Positions 23,787 to 33,306 of a stretch of 64,000 nt of DNA are shown here, in pieces. This DNA comes from Chaetoderma sp. LZ-2023a (lineage: Eukaryota > Mollusca > Caudofoveata > Chaetodermatida > Chaetodermatidae): positions 87,877,448 to 87,941,447 of the forward strand of contig CM067373.1 of the NCBI GenBank assembly GCA_034401795.1. Direction: 5' to 3'. The notes under the pieces are model-generated. The model was not told where the DNA came from. It was given only the letters and a program-made list of their open reading frames with translations, and made no database searches. Made by a program: the position numbers and the translations under genes. Positions within the stretch are counted from its first letter, which is position 1, and each line of letters starts with the position of its first letter.

Positions 23787-23809
23787 TGGTGCCTGATGTG
23801 GGGCTAGAA
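23787..23809 (+). promoter_or_regulatory. Primer-binding site, tRNA-Lys type (copy A)
   Basis: TGGTGCCTGATGTGGGGCT and following bases match the complement of the 3' end of a CUU-type tRNA-Lys (ideal TGGCGCCCGACGTGGGGCT...), mostly with C-to-T changes. It begins two bases after the LTR end. This tRNA is also used by several retroviruses, but here it only marks the minus-strand priming site. Confidence 0.7.
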
Positions 23810-24242
23810 GAGCATCATTAACAACACGCAGTGGACTCACGCCCACACCATATAGTGAGCTCAGTTCTATACTGTCTCCATTTAGCGACAACTCCCTCGA
23901 TCAAGAGGTCACGTCATACGATGGATTCACAGCTCACATGCTCACCGACTATGCCAGAAATTCAGCGGAATCAACAACACCGCGATATAACCTGTTTTCG
24001 CCTGTCAGTGACGGGACCTTTCAGGATGCCTCACAGGTGGGAACAGAGTTTAGAACTATATCAGACATCCGTGACAGGCCATCACCATCAGGGCCGAATC
24101 GTGGACGACCCTGACAAAGACCGGATTACGGGCATGTAAATCACCCTTCAGACTACTATCATTCACCCGTGTCATCTACGGAGACCATATGGCCGGGTGA
24201 CAATCCACATTACAGACAACCTCCCACACCGCCCCCTTCTAG
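23810..24242 (+). pseudogene. Degenerate Gag N-terminal region (copy A)
   Basis: Fragments in changing frames parallel copy B 38834-39298: VTSYDGFTAHMLTDYARN, SDGTFQDASQVGTEF and SDIRDRPSP match B's VASYDGRTARVITNYARN, SEGTFRDASQVGTQY and SDIRDRHPTP. Stops and shifts near 24110 and 24240 break it from the downstream Gag frame. Confidence 0.65.
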
Positions 24243-25580
24243 CGTAATGCTATACTCGAGGAATCGGCACCACCTTTTCGCTGGTACATCAGTCACGCTA
24301 CACATCACGACCATCAGCTGACTGCACCACCACCATATGAGGAATATCAGTCCTCACCTCGGAGAGAACGTCTGCATAATCTTCACGACATTCCGCCTCC
24401 AGTCCATAGACCCATGCCGGTCTATGGCTCTACAACCGGGCTGGACTCATTAAATTGGAGTACGCATGTTCTCGCTCCTCGGCATCGGCATCGACGTGAA
24501 ACACCAACAACACCACTACTACCACCTGCACAACGACCAGCTTCACAATACTCGTCAGTCTCTCAGGTACCCACACCACCCGGATTTCAACCACTTCATT
24601 CTTCCCGTGGTCTTGGCCGAGTCATTCTCCCTCCCGAATTTAGTGGGGAGAATGACTGGACCAATTACAAAATCCAGTTCGAGATATTAAGTCGGACTAG
24701 CCGCTGGAACGATCACCAAATGGGTGAATATCTCGCTGCAAAGCTTTCCGGAAAAGCCCTTCAAGTTCTTGCGGATCTTGGGACTGACTACACACCCACC
24801 TACACTCAATTGGAACGAGCATTGACGGAGCGATTTGGCGACACAGCTCTCAGCGAAACCAGTCGTCTTCAACTTCGACGACGCATGGGAGAAACTCTTC
24901 CCAAGTTAGCTAGCCGAATCAGAAGGCTAGTCACCCGCGCATATCTGAGCACCAATACGGAAGGCGCAATGCATCTGCATCTCGACACCTTCATCGATGC
25001 ATTGAGCGGTGAACCCACCCTGAAAGAAAAAATATTTCTAGGCGACCACAGTAGGTTGGCCCAATTAACGGCAACCGCGGTCCATATAGAAAACTTTCTG
25101 GAGCGAGAGAAGAGTAGCCGATGCCAGCTCCATCCTATCAATGAGATAGAGGGTGCAGCTATCGCCACGCCCATGAATGCTCCTCCCAGTTCATCAACAC
25201 CAACCACACAGACTTCACCACCACCAGCTATACAGAATTCCAATCAGAATCAAGGGGGCGAGCCCATAGAGGAAGTTATAATGGGGCACCCCGGGCGAGG
25301 GAACCAGCACAACAATAACACCGGCCACATGAAAGAACGGATAGATGAGATCAATAAACAGATCTCCACACTAACTAATTTAGTCACGACACTCAGCACC
25401 AATCTCACCAGCACTAATTTTAGGGCAACCAGCACCACCAACACTATACCGCCACCAAATACCTGTTTCGGATGCGGTCAGCCAGGCCATTGGAGGGAAC
25501 GGTGTCCTAACCGACCTCCCTCTACAACACCTTCCCCTGACTGCAGCACACCGCAACTGGAGAAGCCAACAAACTCCTAA
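24243..25580 (+). pseudogene. Gag (matrix/capsid-like core and CCHC knuckle), copy A
   Basis: An open frame follows the stop at 24240. It begins with a PPPY-containing stretch (APPPYEEYQSS, codons at 24327-24338) resembling a late-domain motif. A retrotransposon Gag domain follows (LPPEFSGENDWTNYKIQFE at ~24621, YLAAKLSGKALQVLADL, LERALTERFGD, MHLHLDTFIDALSGEPTLKE). Then come a Pro/Thr/Asn-rich linker, a short coiled stretch (ERIDEINKQISTLTNLVTTL) and a zinc knuckle CFGCGQPGHWRERC (25464-25505, C-x2-C-x4-H-x4-C). The product would form the particle and package RNA. The frame is open to 25580 but the N-terminal region upstream is broken, so the gene is not intact. Confidence 0.85.
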
Positions 25581-26233
25581 GGGCACCGAACTACCAAGAG
25601 CCACCTCAGTTCCCATATCTGCTTCACGGCTCAACTGCGGCCTTTGCACAACAACATTCAGTGGCCAACAATCACCCACCGAAATCAGCTTTTACACCTA
25701 CACCCAAATGCATGGCTTCACATATGTCAATGCCTACGTTGCCTCCCTCATCCGCAGCATTGCCATCCCCCTCTTTCTCCACACATAACAAACCTTCATT
25801 CCTATGTAAAACGTCAGTGGTAGGTTGTAGCACCTCCGCTGAAACAACGTTTTTGCAAGCACCACGTTCCGCCACCAAGACACTGAATTCTCGATGTCCT
25901 TTGGTGGTATGCAAAACACCACCCCATCCAGCATCATCTGCCGCATCCAAGGACAGCAGCGACTTGGGAGAAGCAGTTTACTCCACCTCATGGATGCGCA
26001 AGCGCCGACGAAGACAGGGAAAAACACATCCCTGGCGGCATCACTGTTTCTTCTGTGCTTCACCAAAGCATCCCATGAAGCATTGTAAAAATTGGCTTGC
26101 ACAGGTGGAGCTTATTCGTCATCCCATACACACCGCTGTCTACACCAATACAGCATACCCTGAAACAGCAACATCTCCATCATCATTGGTACCCCCAGCC
26201 TCGTCTTCACCGCAGCCCTCACAGCAGCAATGA
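25581..26233 (+). pseudogene. Gag-Pol linker with a second CCHC knuckle, copy A
   Basis: In another frame (open 25661-26233, no proper ATG) a Ser/Thr/Pro-rich segment is followed by basic RKRRRRQGKTHPWRHH and a second knuckle CFFCASPKHPMKHC (26045-26086), again C-x2-C-x4-H-x4-C. Copy B keeps it as CFSCASTKHPMMHC (41042-41083). The frame change from Gag suggests either programmed shifting in the ancestor or decay. Confidence 0.7.
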
Positions 26234-26724
26234 CGACAGACTGGCCCTTCCTCACTCAGCCATCCACCACATTAAGAGAAGCAATTAGGAAACAGTCAGA
26301 GTACATACAGAGTGATTCCGCTCCGACACCATTGTCGCAGATGGCGTCATTGGAAACTCTTCCACAGGTACATCGCAAAGTAATATACCAATGTGCCTGT
26401 ATGTTTAGTGGCTTTTCCACCAGTGCCACCGTCGACACTGGTGCTTCAATCACGGTATTTAACAAGCGCTTATATGAGAGCATCCCACCTCATAAAAAGC
26501 CTCCCCTTAAACCTACAAACATTTGTCTACAGACGGCTACGGGAGCTGATGTGTACGTAGCTGGTGTAGTCAATTTAGTTATCCAAATAGAGGAGATGCA
26601 ATTCATACAGCGAGTTGTCATTGCCTCTATTCACAATGATGCCCTCCTTGGTTCTGATTTTCTCAGTGCCAGTGAAGCCATCATGCATTGCAAACAGCAG
26701 GAACTTGACATACACGGCCGATGA
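26230..26724 (+). pseudogene. Retropepsin-like aspartic protease, copy A
   Basis: Open frame with ATVDTGASITVF (catalytic DTGAS codons 26434-26448), the flap region TATGADVYVAG and the second hallmark DALLGSDFL. It would cleave the polyprotein. It overlaps the linker frame by four bases and ends at a stop at 26722-26724, after which the RT frame resumes in another phase. Copy B keeps DTGAS (41425-41439) but lacks most of the second half. Confidence 0.8.
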
Positions 26725-26859
26725 ATACCTCTTTGACCAGCATCGTCATTATATGACACGTGTGCTGTAATACTATCCAGTACAGCCACAGTTGAGCGGG
26801 GACAAGAACAAATCTTATGGGCCACTGCACCACAGTTAGGAAGCAACACACACATCGCC

Positions 26860-27720
26860 ATGCTGGAACCCGATCCTGATTATATGATCGCCTCACAATG
26901 CGTAAGTCCCCACATAATAGTAGACACTACTAATAAGGAATATATACCTTTTAGAGTGTTCAATCATACCGCAGATCCCATCGCTCTGGAACCAGGAGTA
27001 TGCTGCGGCCATTTAGTGGGCATAATCTCATTGGAATCACCTACACCCGCTGACACACCACCACATATGACTGATGATTTACCCGAACATTTACATGATT
27101 TGTATCTACGTGCCACAGTTGGATTACAGCAATCACAGAAACGTGAAATTCGGAAATTGCTACACAAATATCGCGATAGTTTTTCCTCCGGAGACATGGA
27201 TCTCGGAGAGACTCATCTCGTACGACACGCCATCGACACGGGCAATAATCGCCCCGTACATAAACCGGTACGACGACTTCCCATTCATAAGGAAGCGGAA
27301 GCACACCAACAAGTGAACGACATATTGCGGACTGGTATTATTGAACCCTTAGCATGTCCATGGGCTAGCCCAATAGTACTAGCAGGAAAAAAGGACGGAA
27401 CCTTGAGGTTTTGCATTGACTACCGCCGCCTTAATGATCTTAGCGTCAAGGATGCTTATCTGTTACCTCGGATAGATCAGGCCTTGGATTACTTGTCCGG
27501 AGCCAAGTGGTTTTGTACCCTTGACTTAGCTAGCGGATACTGGCAAGTAGCCATGGATGAGGCTGACATTGCTAAGACTGCATTCGTTTGTAGGGATGGC
27601 CTTTTCCAATTCCGCAAGATGTCCTATGGGTTGTGCAAACCTCCCGGAACTTTTGAACGACTCATTGAGCAGGTATTAACCACCGTGCAATGGGAAATCT
27701 GTCTCTCATCGATGACGTAA
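26860..27720 (+). pseudogene. Gypsy-type reverse transcriptase, copy A
   Basis: Connector (SPHIIVDTTNKEYIPFRVF) then RT: GIIEPLACPWASPIVLAGKK, LRFCIDYRRLNDLSVKDAY, FCTLDLASGYWQVAMDEA (first catalytic Asp), FQFRKMSYGLCKPPGTFERL. The frame breaks exactly at the Y-x-D-D box: two bases are missing relative to copy B, turning the box into SSMT-stop at 27720. It would copy genomic RNA into DNA in the particle; this copy cannot. Confidence 0.9.
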
Positions 27721-28051
27721 TAGTCTTCGGACCTACGTTTGAGCAAACCTTAATAAATTTGGACACTGCTCTTCAGATAGTATTATAAACACTTTCTGTA
27801 TGGGCGCCCTTTTACACTTCGTACAGACCATGCCTCACTACGGTGGCTCAGGAATTAAAAAAATCCGGAGGGCCAGGTAGCGAGATGGCAGGAATCCCTG
27901 CAGGCCTATAACTTCAAACCGTTGTTCACCGTCTCGGCAAATTGCATGGGAATATCGATGCCCTTAGTAGAATCGGCACGGAAGCTGAACATGAAGAGGC
28001 CGCTACTGTGACACAGTCAACACAGCCATCTCCGGAGTTCCCAGAATTTAG
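27721..28051 (+). pseudogene. Collapsed RT thumb/RNase H, copy A
   Basis: After the broken Y-x-D-D box, about 50 bases (FEQTLINLDTAL in another frame) run straight into sequence matching the end of RNase H in copy B (SVWAPFYTS; GGPGSEMAGIPAGL in a shifted frame). Copy B 42593-43100 is missing here, an internal deletion of ~500 bp. Confidence 0.75.
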
Positions 28052-29113
28052 GTGCACAGAGTGGAATCCGGAGAAAATCGTACACCACCAAACAACAGAC
28101 GTACAAACACGAAGTATATACGTGTGGATCCAGGAGGGGGTACGTCCACGGAATCGGTAACACCACTTTCCACTATGGCAAAATATTATTACCAATGGTT
28201 CGAAGAATGTCGATTAATAAATAACGTTCTGTATATTAATGACCGTCTGGTAGTCCCGGAAAGTTATCATGAACTTATATTAAAACAACTGCATGATAAC
28301 GCCGGGCATCTGGCCATGGAAAGAACTGTTGCCCGTATCAAATTGAGATTTCAATGGATCAGTATTCGTGATAGTGTCAAGGCATGGGTTGCCAAATGTA
28401 TCCCATGTCAAAGACGCGCTGTTGGCCAACACCATATCGCACCATCTCAAATTAAGATTATTGGTGCACCATGGGAGCGAGTGGCTATCGACGTGCTCCG
28501 ACCCTTGAATATGACGGATGATGGAAATAAATACATCCTCGTATTACAAGATTATTTTAAGAAGTGGGTAGAAGCATTTGCTTTGCCGGACCAAGAGGCA
28601 TCCATTGTAGAGGAGGTCTTGGCAAGCAATGTGTTCTGCCGTTTTGGTATGCCTTATGAGTTGCACTCCGATCAAGGAAGTAATTGTGAGAGCCGGCTCA
28701 TATCAGAGCTCTGCAAATTGTTCCATATCGTCAAAACAAAGACGACTCCATACCACCCCCAGAGTGACGGGATGGTAGAAAGAGTCAACAGAACTCTCGC
28801 GGAGATGTTTACTAAGGAAAATTGCCTTGATAGTAGAGATTGGGACCTACGGCTCCCGTGTGTGCTCATGGCTTACCACATTTCAGTACATTCCAGCATG
28901 GGTTATACCCCTGCTCGGTTAATGTTAGGCCATGAATTGGCCTTACCCCTTGATCTGGCCATGCCCCAGATACCAGGAGAGAAAAATTCACCATCTCTCT
29001 ATGTTGAACTCTTGCGGCGGTTAGGGAGAGAAACATTATCCACTGCACACCGGCGGAAAAAACATGGCACGACCGGAGGGTGCATGGAGACCCGTATAAA
29101 GCAGGAAGGATAG
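28052..29113 (+). pseudogene. Integrase (HHCC zinc finger plus D,D35E core), copy A
   Basis: 353 open codons. Zinc finger: QLHDNAGHLAMERT (H-x4-H) and KCIPCQR (C-x2-C). Core: AIDVLRPL (Asp at 28490), LHSDQGSN (Asp at 28670) and MVERVNRTL (Glu at 28778), spaced D-x59-D-x35-E as in functional integrases. C-terminal region: HSSMGYTPARLMLGHELALPLDL. It inserts the cDNA into the host genome. The frame is intact over the core but there is no proper ATG and the upstream pol frame is broken. Confidence 0.9.
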
Positions 29114-29228
29114 TTTGGGTACACGATTCATGACGATCTGCAAACGTGCCAAGTAAACTGAGTTACCAGAGGGACCAGATGGAAAGGTTGTTCCTCTGAT
29201 CTCTTCCCATTCCCACCCACTTCATGCT

Positions 29229-29711
29229 ATGCCCCCTATCATAGGGTTACCACAAGCGGAAGCTGAGGCTGACCCAAGCCATGCTTCCTGTGAGGTGGAA
29301 CGTATGATGAATAGCATGGAAGTGAAGAGGCTGGTTGAAGCCTTGGCGTGTCTAGAACCGCAGAACCATACAACAAGGTGTACCCGACTACCTCCCAAAA
29401 ACGCCAGACCAATTCCCAACCAAGTGGCACCCATATCCATTGCCGCACCACCACCACCACCACAAATCCAACTGGCATCCCTAATATATACACCAAGTTC
29501 GGACATCACCTGCCCAGTCCATTTCACACTCCACTTGTCGTCTGTTGACCGTCAATCTTCAGATATGAGAGAGACTGCTGCAACAGAGAAGGTGGCATCC
29601 CGCACCACACCGACCAACATTAGCCCCCCCCTCACCCCCCCCCACCCCCGCAGTGGGCAGGGAAGCACCCTGTTCAGCCACACTCTCGGCTCAAATTTTC
29701 CCGGTGTCTAA
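29229..29711 (+). CDS. Pro/Thr-rich ORF downstream of integrase
   Basis: 160 codons from an ATG. Acidic/amphipathic start (MPPIIGLPQAEAEADPSH, VERMMNSMEVKRLVEALACL), then Pro-rich (IAAPPPPPQIQ) and Ser/Thr-rich sequence. It may be the end of the integrase/Pol polyprotein in a shifted frame or a separate small ORF. No recognised domain. Copy B is truncated before the equivalent position, so conservation cannot be tested here. Confidence 0.4.
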   Translation: MPPIIGLPQAEAEADPSHASCEVERMMNSMEVKRLVEALACLEPQNHTTRCTRLPPKNARPIPNQVAPISIAAPPPPPQIQLASLIYTPSSDITCPVHFTLHLSSVDRQSSDMRETAATEKVASRTTPTNISPPLTPPHPRSGQGSTLFSHTLGSNFPGV

Positions 29712-29741
29712 AAACTACGACAGGACACCAACCGTCATGTA

Positions 29742-29933
29742 ATGGGAGATAATCACATCCCTCTATCCAAAGGCCACCCCATCCATTCGGCACCAGAGAG
29801 GGATAGGCTCCTCGAATGGGTGCTGAAAACAGGCAGCAGTGGGCCTGCGATGGTCCGGGGACACGTAAATAAAAGGAGATGGGGTTATAGTGCAGAGGAG
29901 ATACTGAAGGCCTCCGTGTCTAGCGAAGGATGA
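29742..29933 (+). CDS. Small ORF, unknown (copy A 3' region)
   Basis: 63 codons from an ATG 30 bases after the previous stop; reads HSAPERDRLLEWVLKTGSSG and VNKRRWGYSAEEILKA. The composition looks protein-like (balanced charge, a predicted helix) rather than random. Could be the continuation of the preceding ORF. Function unknown. Confidence 0.35.
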   Translation: MGDNHIPLSKGHPIHSAPERDRLLEWVLKTGSSGPAMVRGHVNKRRWGYSAEEILKASVSSEG

Positions 29934-32060
29934 ATTAACTTCCTACTGTGGTACCGTCTAGTCGGCGCCATGTTCGGGCTGCTGAGGCTTGGGGTAATCC
30001 TGTCTCAGTAAGTGGACATGCGTGGTACGTGGATTACAGTCCACACCCAGGACATCTCTAGCGAACTAGAAGTCCCCTGTGTTTGCTAGGGATGCCCTCA
30101 GGCAGGGCCGGGGAAAACGGTCAAAGTTCGTATTCTGCCGGCAGATAGATACGGATCAGACCATCAGTTGCCCCTGAGCATAAGCTCAGATGGTGATCGC
30201 TATCGACTGGGTCGCTGGCCGGTCGTCTTGATCATGTCTCATCAACCCATTTCTAATTATGAGTGGTCAAGATGGCTCAATGTACAGCCAGGCCATGGCA
30301 AGCATTCGTATTGCGAGTCATGTCACCTGTGATCAGAGGTCATGAAAAGTGATTCTTTGGGAAGCAGGAGGGTATGTGTGTGAGACGGTGTAACCTGTCA
30401 CTTGCCGGACGGGTGGGGCAGTCTGGCGCTCAGGTACCCGTGGGGTGGATGATCTGTCTAGTACGATCTGCGCAGGGCCTCTCAACTAAAATGACATCAA
30501 AGTACGATCTACGCGAGAGCCTTAGCTGCAATGCGTCTAGCGGACATCGCCTCCATGGTATGGTCTATGCGGGGCTATGGCCCCCTTGCCAAGATGACTT
30601 GACTCTGTATCTTGAATCTTGACTCTGTCCCGGATTATGGCCCCATAACTTGGACAGGTCTTTACCTCAGGCATATACGGAAAGGTACCTAGCCTAGGCC
30701 GCATCCTGTGTGAGGAACTGGGCATCCGTCCATCGTGGCGGGGACAGTGAACCACACCGGGAAGGCCACAAGGTACAAGTGCTCCCATACTCCCCTGTGA
30801 GCAGTCAGGACATCACACCACAGACAGAATGTCATCACATACAGATCACACCTGCCCTCAAGGCTGGATACGTCAATTCGTCAATGCGCATACATTACAT
30901 ACCTACTCGGTTATACTCAGCATAACGGAGACATTCAACATCGGCAACAACATCATTTAGCAGCACCTACCGGTATTAATTAATTCCTGATAGAGACATA
31001 AAAATTCCCGCAGCAAATCCTCCCACACAAAATGCAGGAGAAATAATAGCTACCGCATACCCACACCTCCCACAATAACAGCAGACTTGGCATTCGCCAG
31101 CATGGAAAACTGGAATACGCCCACTTTGCTTATAACATTGGAATCATACAGCAGCCCGGACATCCTGACAACAACATTATCATCAACAGACAACAGCCGA
31201 CAAATCTCCCGCACACACCTTCTTAACCAGTTACGGGAGAACTGATTATATGGATATAAGGATGGCATTACAGCCATCTAAAGTACGCATCATGGGAGGA
31301 ACGTTTGTCCAATGCTCTTCCCCCCATCCTTTTTCCCGATGTCGTACGAAACAGCCAAATTCTACATACATCATCTACATGTAATAACAGTCAATATTAT
31401 TAAGAGAGCAAGATGCCCACATTGTCGTCAGTCAATTGATCAAAGTTACGACAGCATCCGACAGGTCATCTGTGCTCTAAGTAACTCTGTCCCACCCACG
31501 GGCTCGGCCATTACAGAGTGAAATGGCCTCAAAAGTTCGATAAAGTTGACAATCACGCCGCCTCTCCCCCTCCACCGCCCCCCACACCCCACCCGATCAA
31601 TAGCCACGTGACATTTACTGCTATTTCCAGTAAATTGGATCAAACGCTTTAAACACAAGAGCCGCCCAAAGACGCGACTACCAGAGCATGATGGAGGAGT
31701 TGCGAGGGTGAGTCGGGGTGAAAGCCGCTGACGTCACTAGGCTCCCACACACCCCATCGGGCGCTCTAGCCTAAAATTAAAACAGGCAAGTTTATAAGCA
31801 TCCAATCTGAAAAACCGCTTCACACTAATTAAATGGTGAGGCTCCCCAAAGAAAAAGTAGTGCCACGTTTTTGTGTTGATCGGAGGATGTTAAAACCGCA
31901 AAATTAGGACAAAGTTAATGAGCCATTCCTCCTATGATTAAAAGTACTTCCTTTATACGGGAAGAATTAACCCCAAGACGACTAGAGTAGGAAAGAGGAA
32001 ACTTTCCATATAGGGCTGACCGAATCACCTGTTAAAACTTCCAGGTGTGGTCATCCGCCG
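29934..32060 (+). other. Internal 3' region of copy A, no gene assigned
   Basis: About 2.1 kb without a long open frame. A 69-codon frame at 31312-31521 contains CPHCRQSIDQSYDS (a C-x2-C pair) but lacks further zinc ligands. The sequence keeps the G/C content and CCGCAC-type words of the LTRs rather than of the flanking AT-rich DNA, so it belongs to the element. It may be a leader for the downstream unit or a decayed gene. Confidence 0.35.
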
Positions 32061-32064
32061 CCTA

Positions 32065-32092
32065 TATGACGTCACCAAATAGTATAAAAGGA
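32065..32092 (+). promoter_or_regulatory. Candidate internal promoter (CRE + TATA) in copy A
   Basis: TGACGTCA at 32067-32074 is followed eight bases later by TATAAAAGGAGG (32083). LTR1 has the same pair with a seven-base gap and the same TATAAAAGGAG continuation. The unit lies 2.1 kb after pol and upstream of a long ORF and a poly(A) signal, in the same strand. Either an internal promoter or a remnant of a related LTR. Confidence 0.5.
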
Positions 32093-32160
32093 GGAAGCGC
32101 GCTCTGAAACTTTGTCTTCCCATCAAAACTCGACATCTGGGAAGAACAGATAGCATTAGG

Positions 32161-33248
32161 CTTCTTTCGTGTCGAAAACCAAATTCTGCTGTTTTATTAT
32201 TAGTTCATTTATTATACTTGGCCTTGTGAAAGAGACAAAAGCACTTCAATGGAAACACCAAGAAATGTTGCCAGCACAAATAGAAGACCCAAACCACACC
32301 CTTGATCCTCAACCCTGGGAAAACAAACTAGAGAGCATAGCTATTCGCACCACAGTACCTCATCTCACAACCAAAGATGAACACAGTGGTGTGAGCAAGA
32401 AGGCCCTGACCCTAGCCATGCTGGAAGAAATGTACCCTCAGGAGACATGGATAAGGATCCACACAGATGGGTCAGCCAAAGATGCAATTAGGAGCGGAGG
32501 TGCCGGACTGCACATCCAGTATCCAAACGGACAACATGAGTCAGCTGCAATACCGACAGGCAAACACTGCACAAACTACAGCGCTGATGTCGAAGCACTG
32601 GTCCATGCAGCTAATACCATCAGCAGAACAGCAGACCCTATTGCACAGATTGTCGTTTGTCCTTGAGGCTATCACCAAAGGTAAGCTGCCACAACTTTAA
32701 GAAGCACTACAAACCATCAAATGCTTTCGGATAGCATTGCAGTGGATCCCCTTCACACTGTGGAGTCCAAGGAAATGAGGAAGCAGACAAGGTGGCAAAG
32801 GTGGGTGCAGAAGAGAATCAGACAGAAAACATGGTTACGCATACAGAGATGAAGACTATCATCAAGTCACTCTATAGAACACCTCAATCAGAAGATGCCT
32901 ACCATCGTCTCTCGAGGCCAGAGCAAGTGACCATTTTTCGTCTCAGAACTGGACATAACAGACTAGGCCAACACATGTGCAGGCGGTTCCACCTTACGAC
33001 ATCGCCCGCTTGTCCTTGTGGAGAAGCAGAACAGACCACAGAGCACATACTTCAATGTTGCAGTACGTATCAGCTGCTGAGAGAAGAGATCTGGCCTTTG
33101 TCAACCTCTTTTCTTGAAAAGCTGTATGGGCCTGTGGAAGAACTGCAGAAAACCACAGATTTCATCTTGAGAACGGCTCTCCAAGTGTGATAACAGCGAT
33201 CGAGAAGAAGAAGAAGATACTTGGCATGGAAAGTTAAACACAATGAAG
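32161..33248 (+). mobile_element. 5'-truncated LINE with RNase H domain, nested insertion
   Basis: Frames 32230-32666 and 32792-33190 encode an RNase H domain (WIRIHTDGSAKDAIRSGG with the first Asp; SADVEALVHAANTI with Glu; FHCGVQGNEEADKVAKVGA with the last Asp) and the C-terminal tail (RPEQVTIFRLRTGHNRLGQH, CPCGEAEQTTEHILQC). These are typical of I-group-like LINEs common in molluscs. The sequence AGATAGCATTAGG before it (32148-32160) recurs after it as AGATAGGGCATTAGG (33249-33263), a target-site duplication. The insertion is thus ~1.09 kb and postdates copy A. Small stops (32666) show some ageing. Confidence 0.85.
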
Positions 33249-33306
33249 AGATAGGGCATTAGGTTTTGAATAAGGTTCCCACAGCCACCTACCATGCGGG
33301 AACGAG

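Noticed and set aside
31312..31521. CPHCRQSIDQ frame as a possible RING or zinc-finger protein
   Set aside because: Only one C-x2-C pair is present, without the remaining ligands, and the frame has no ATG-supported domain.
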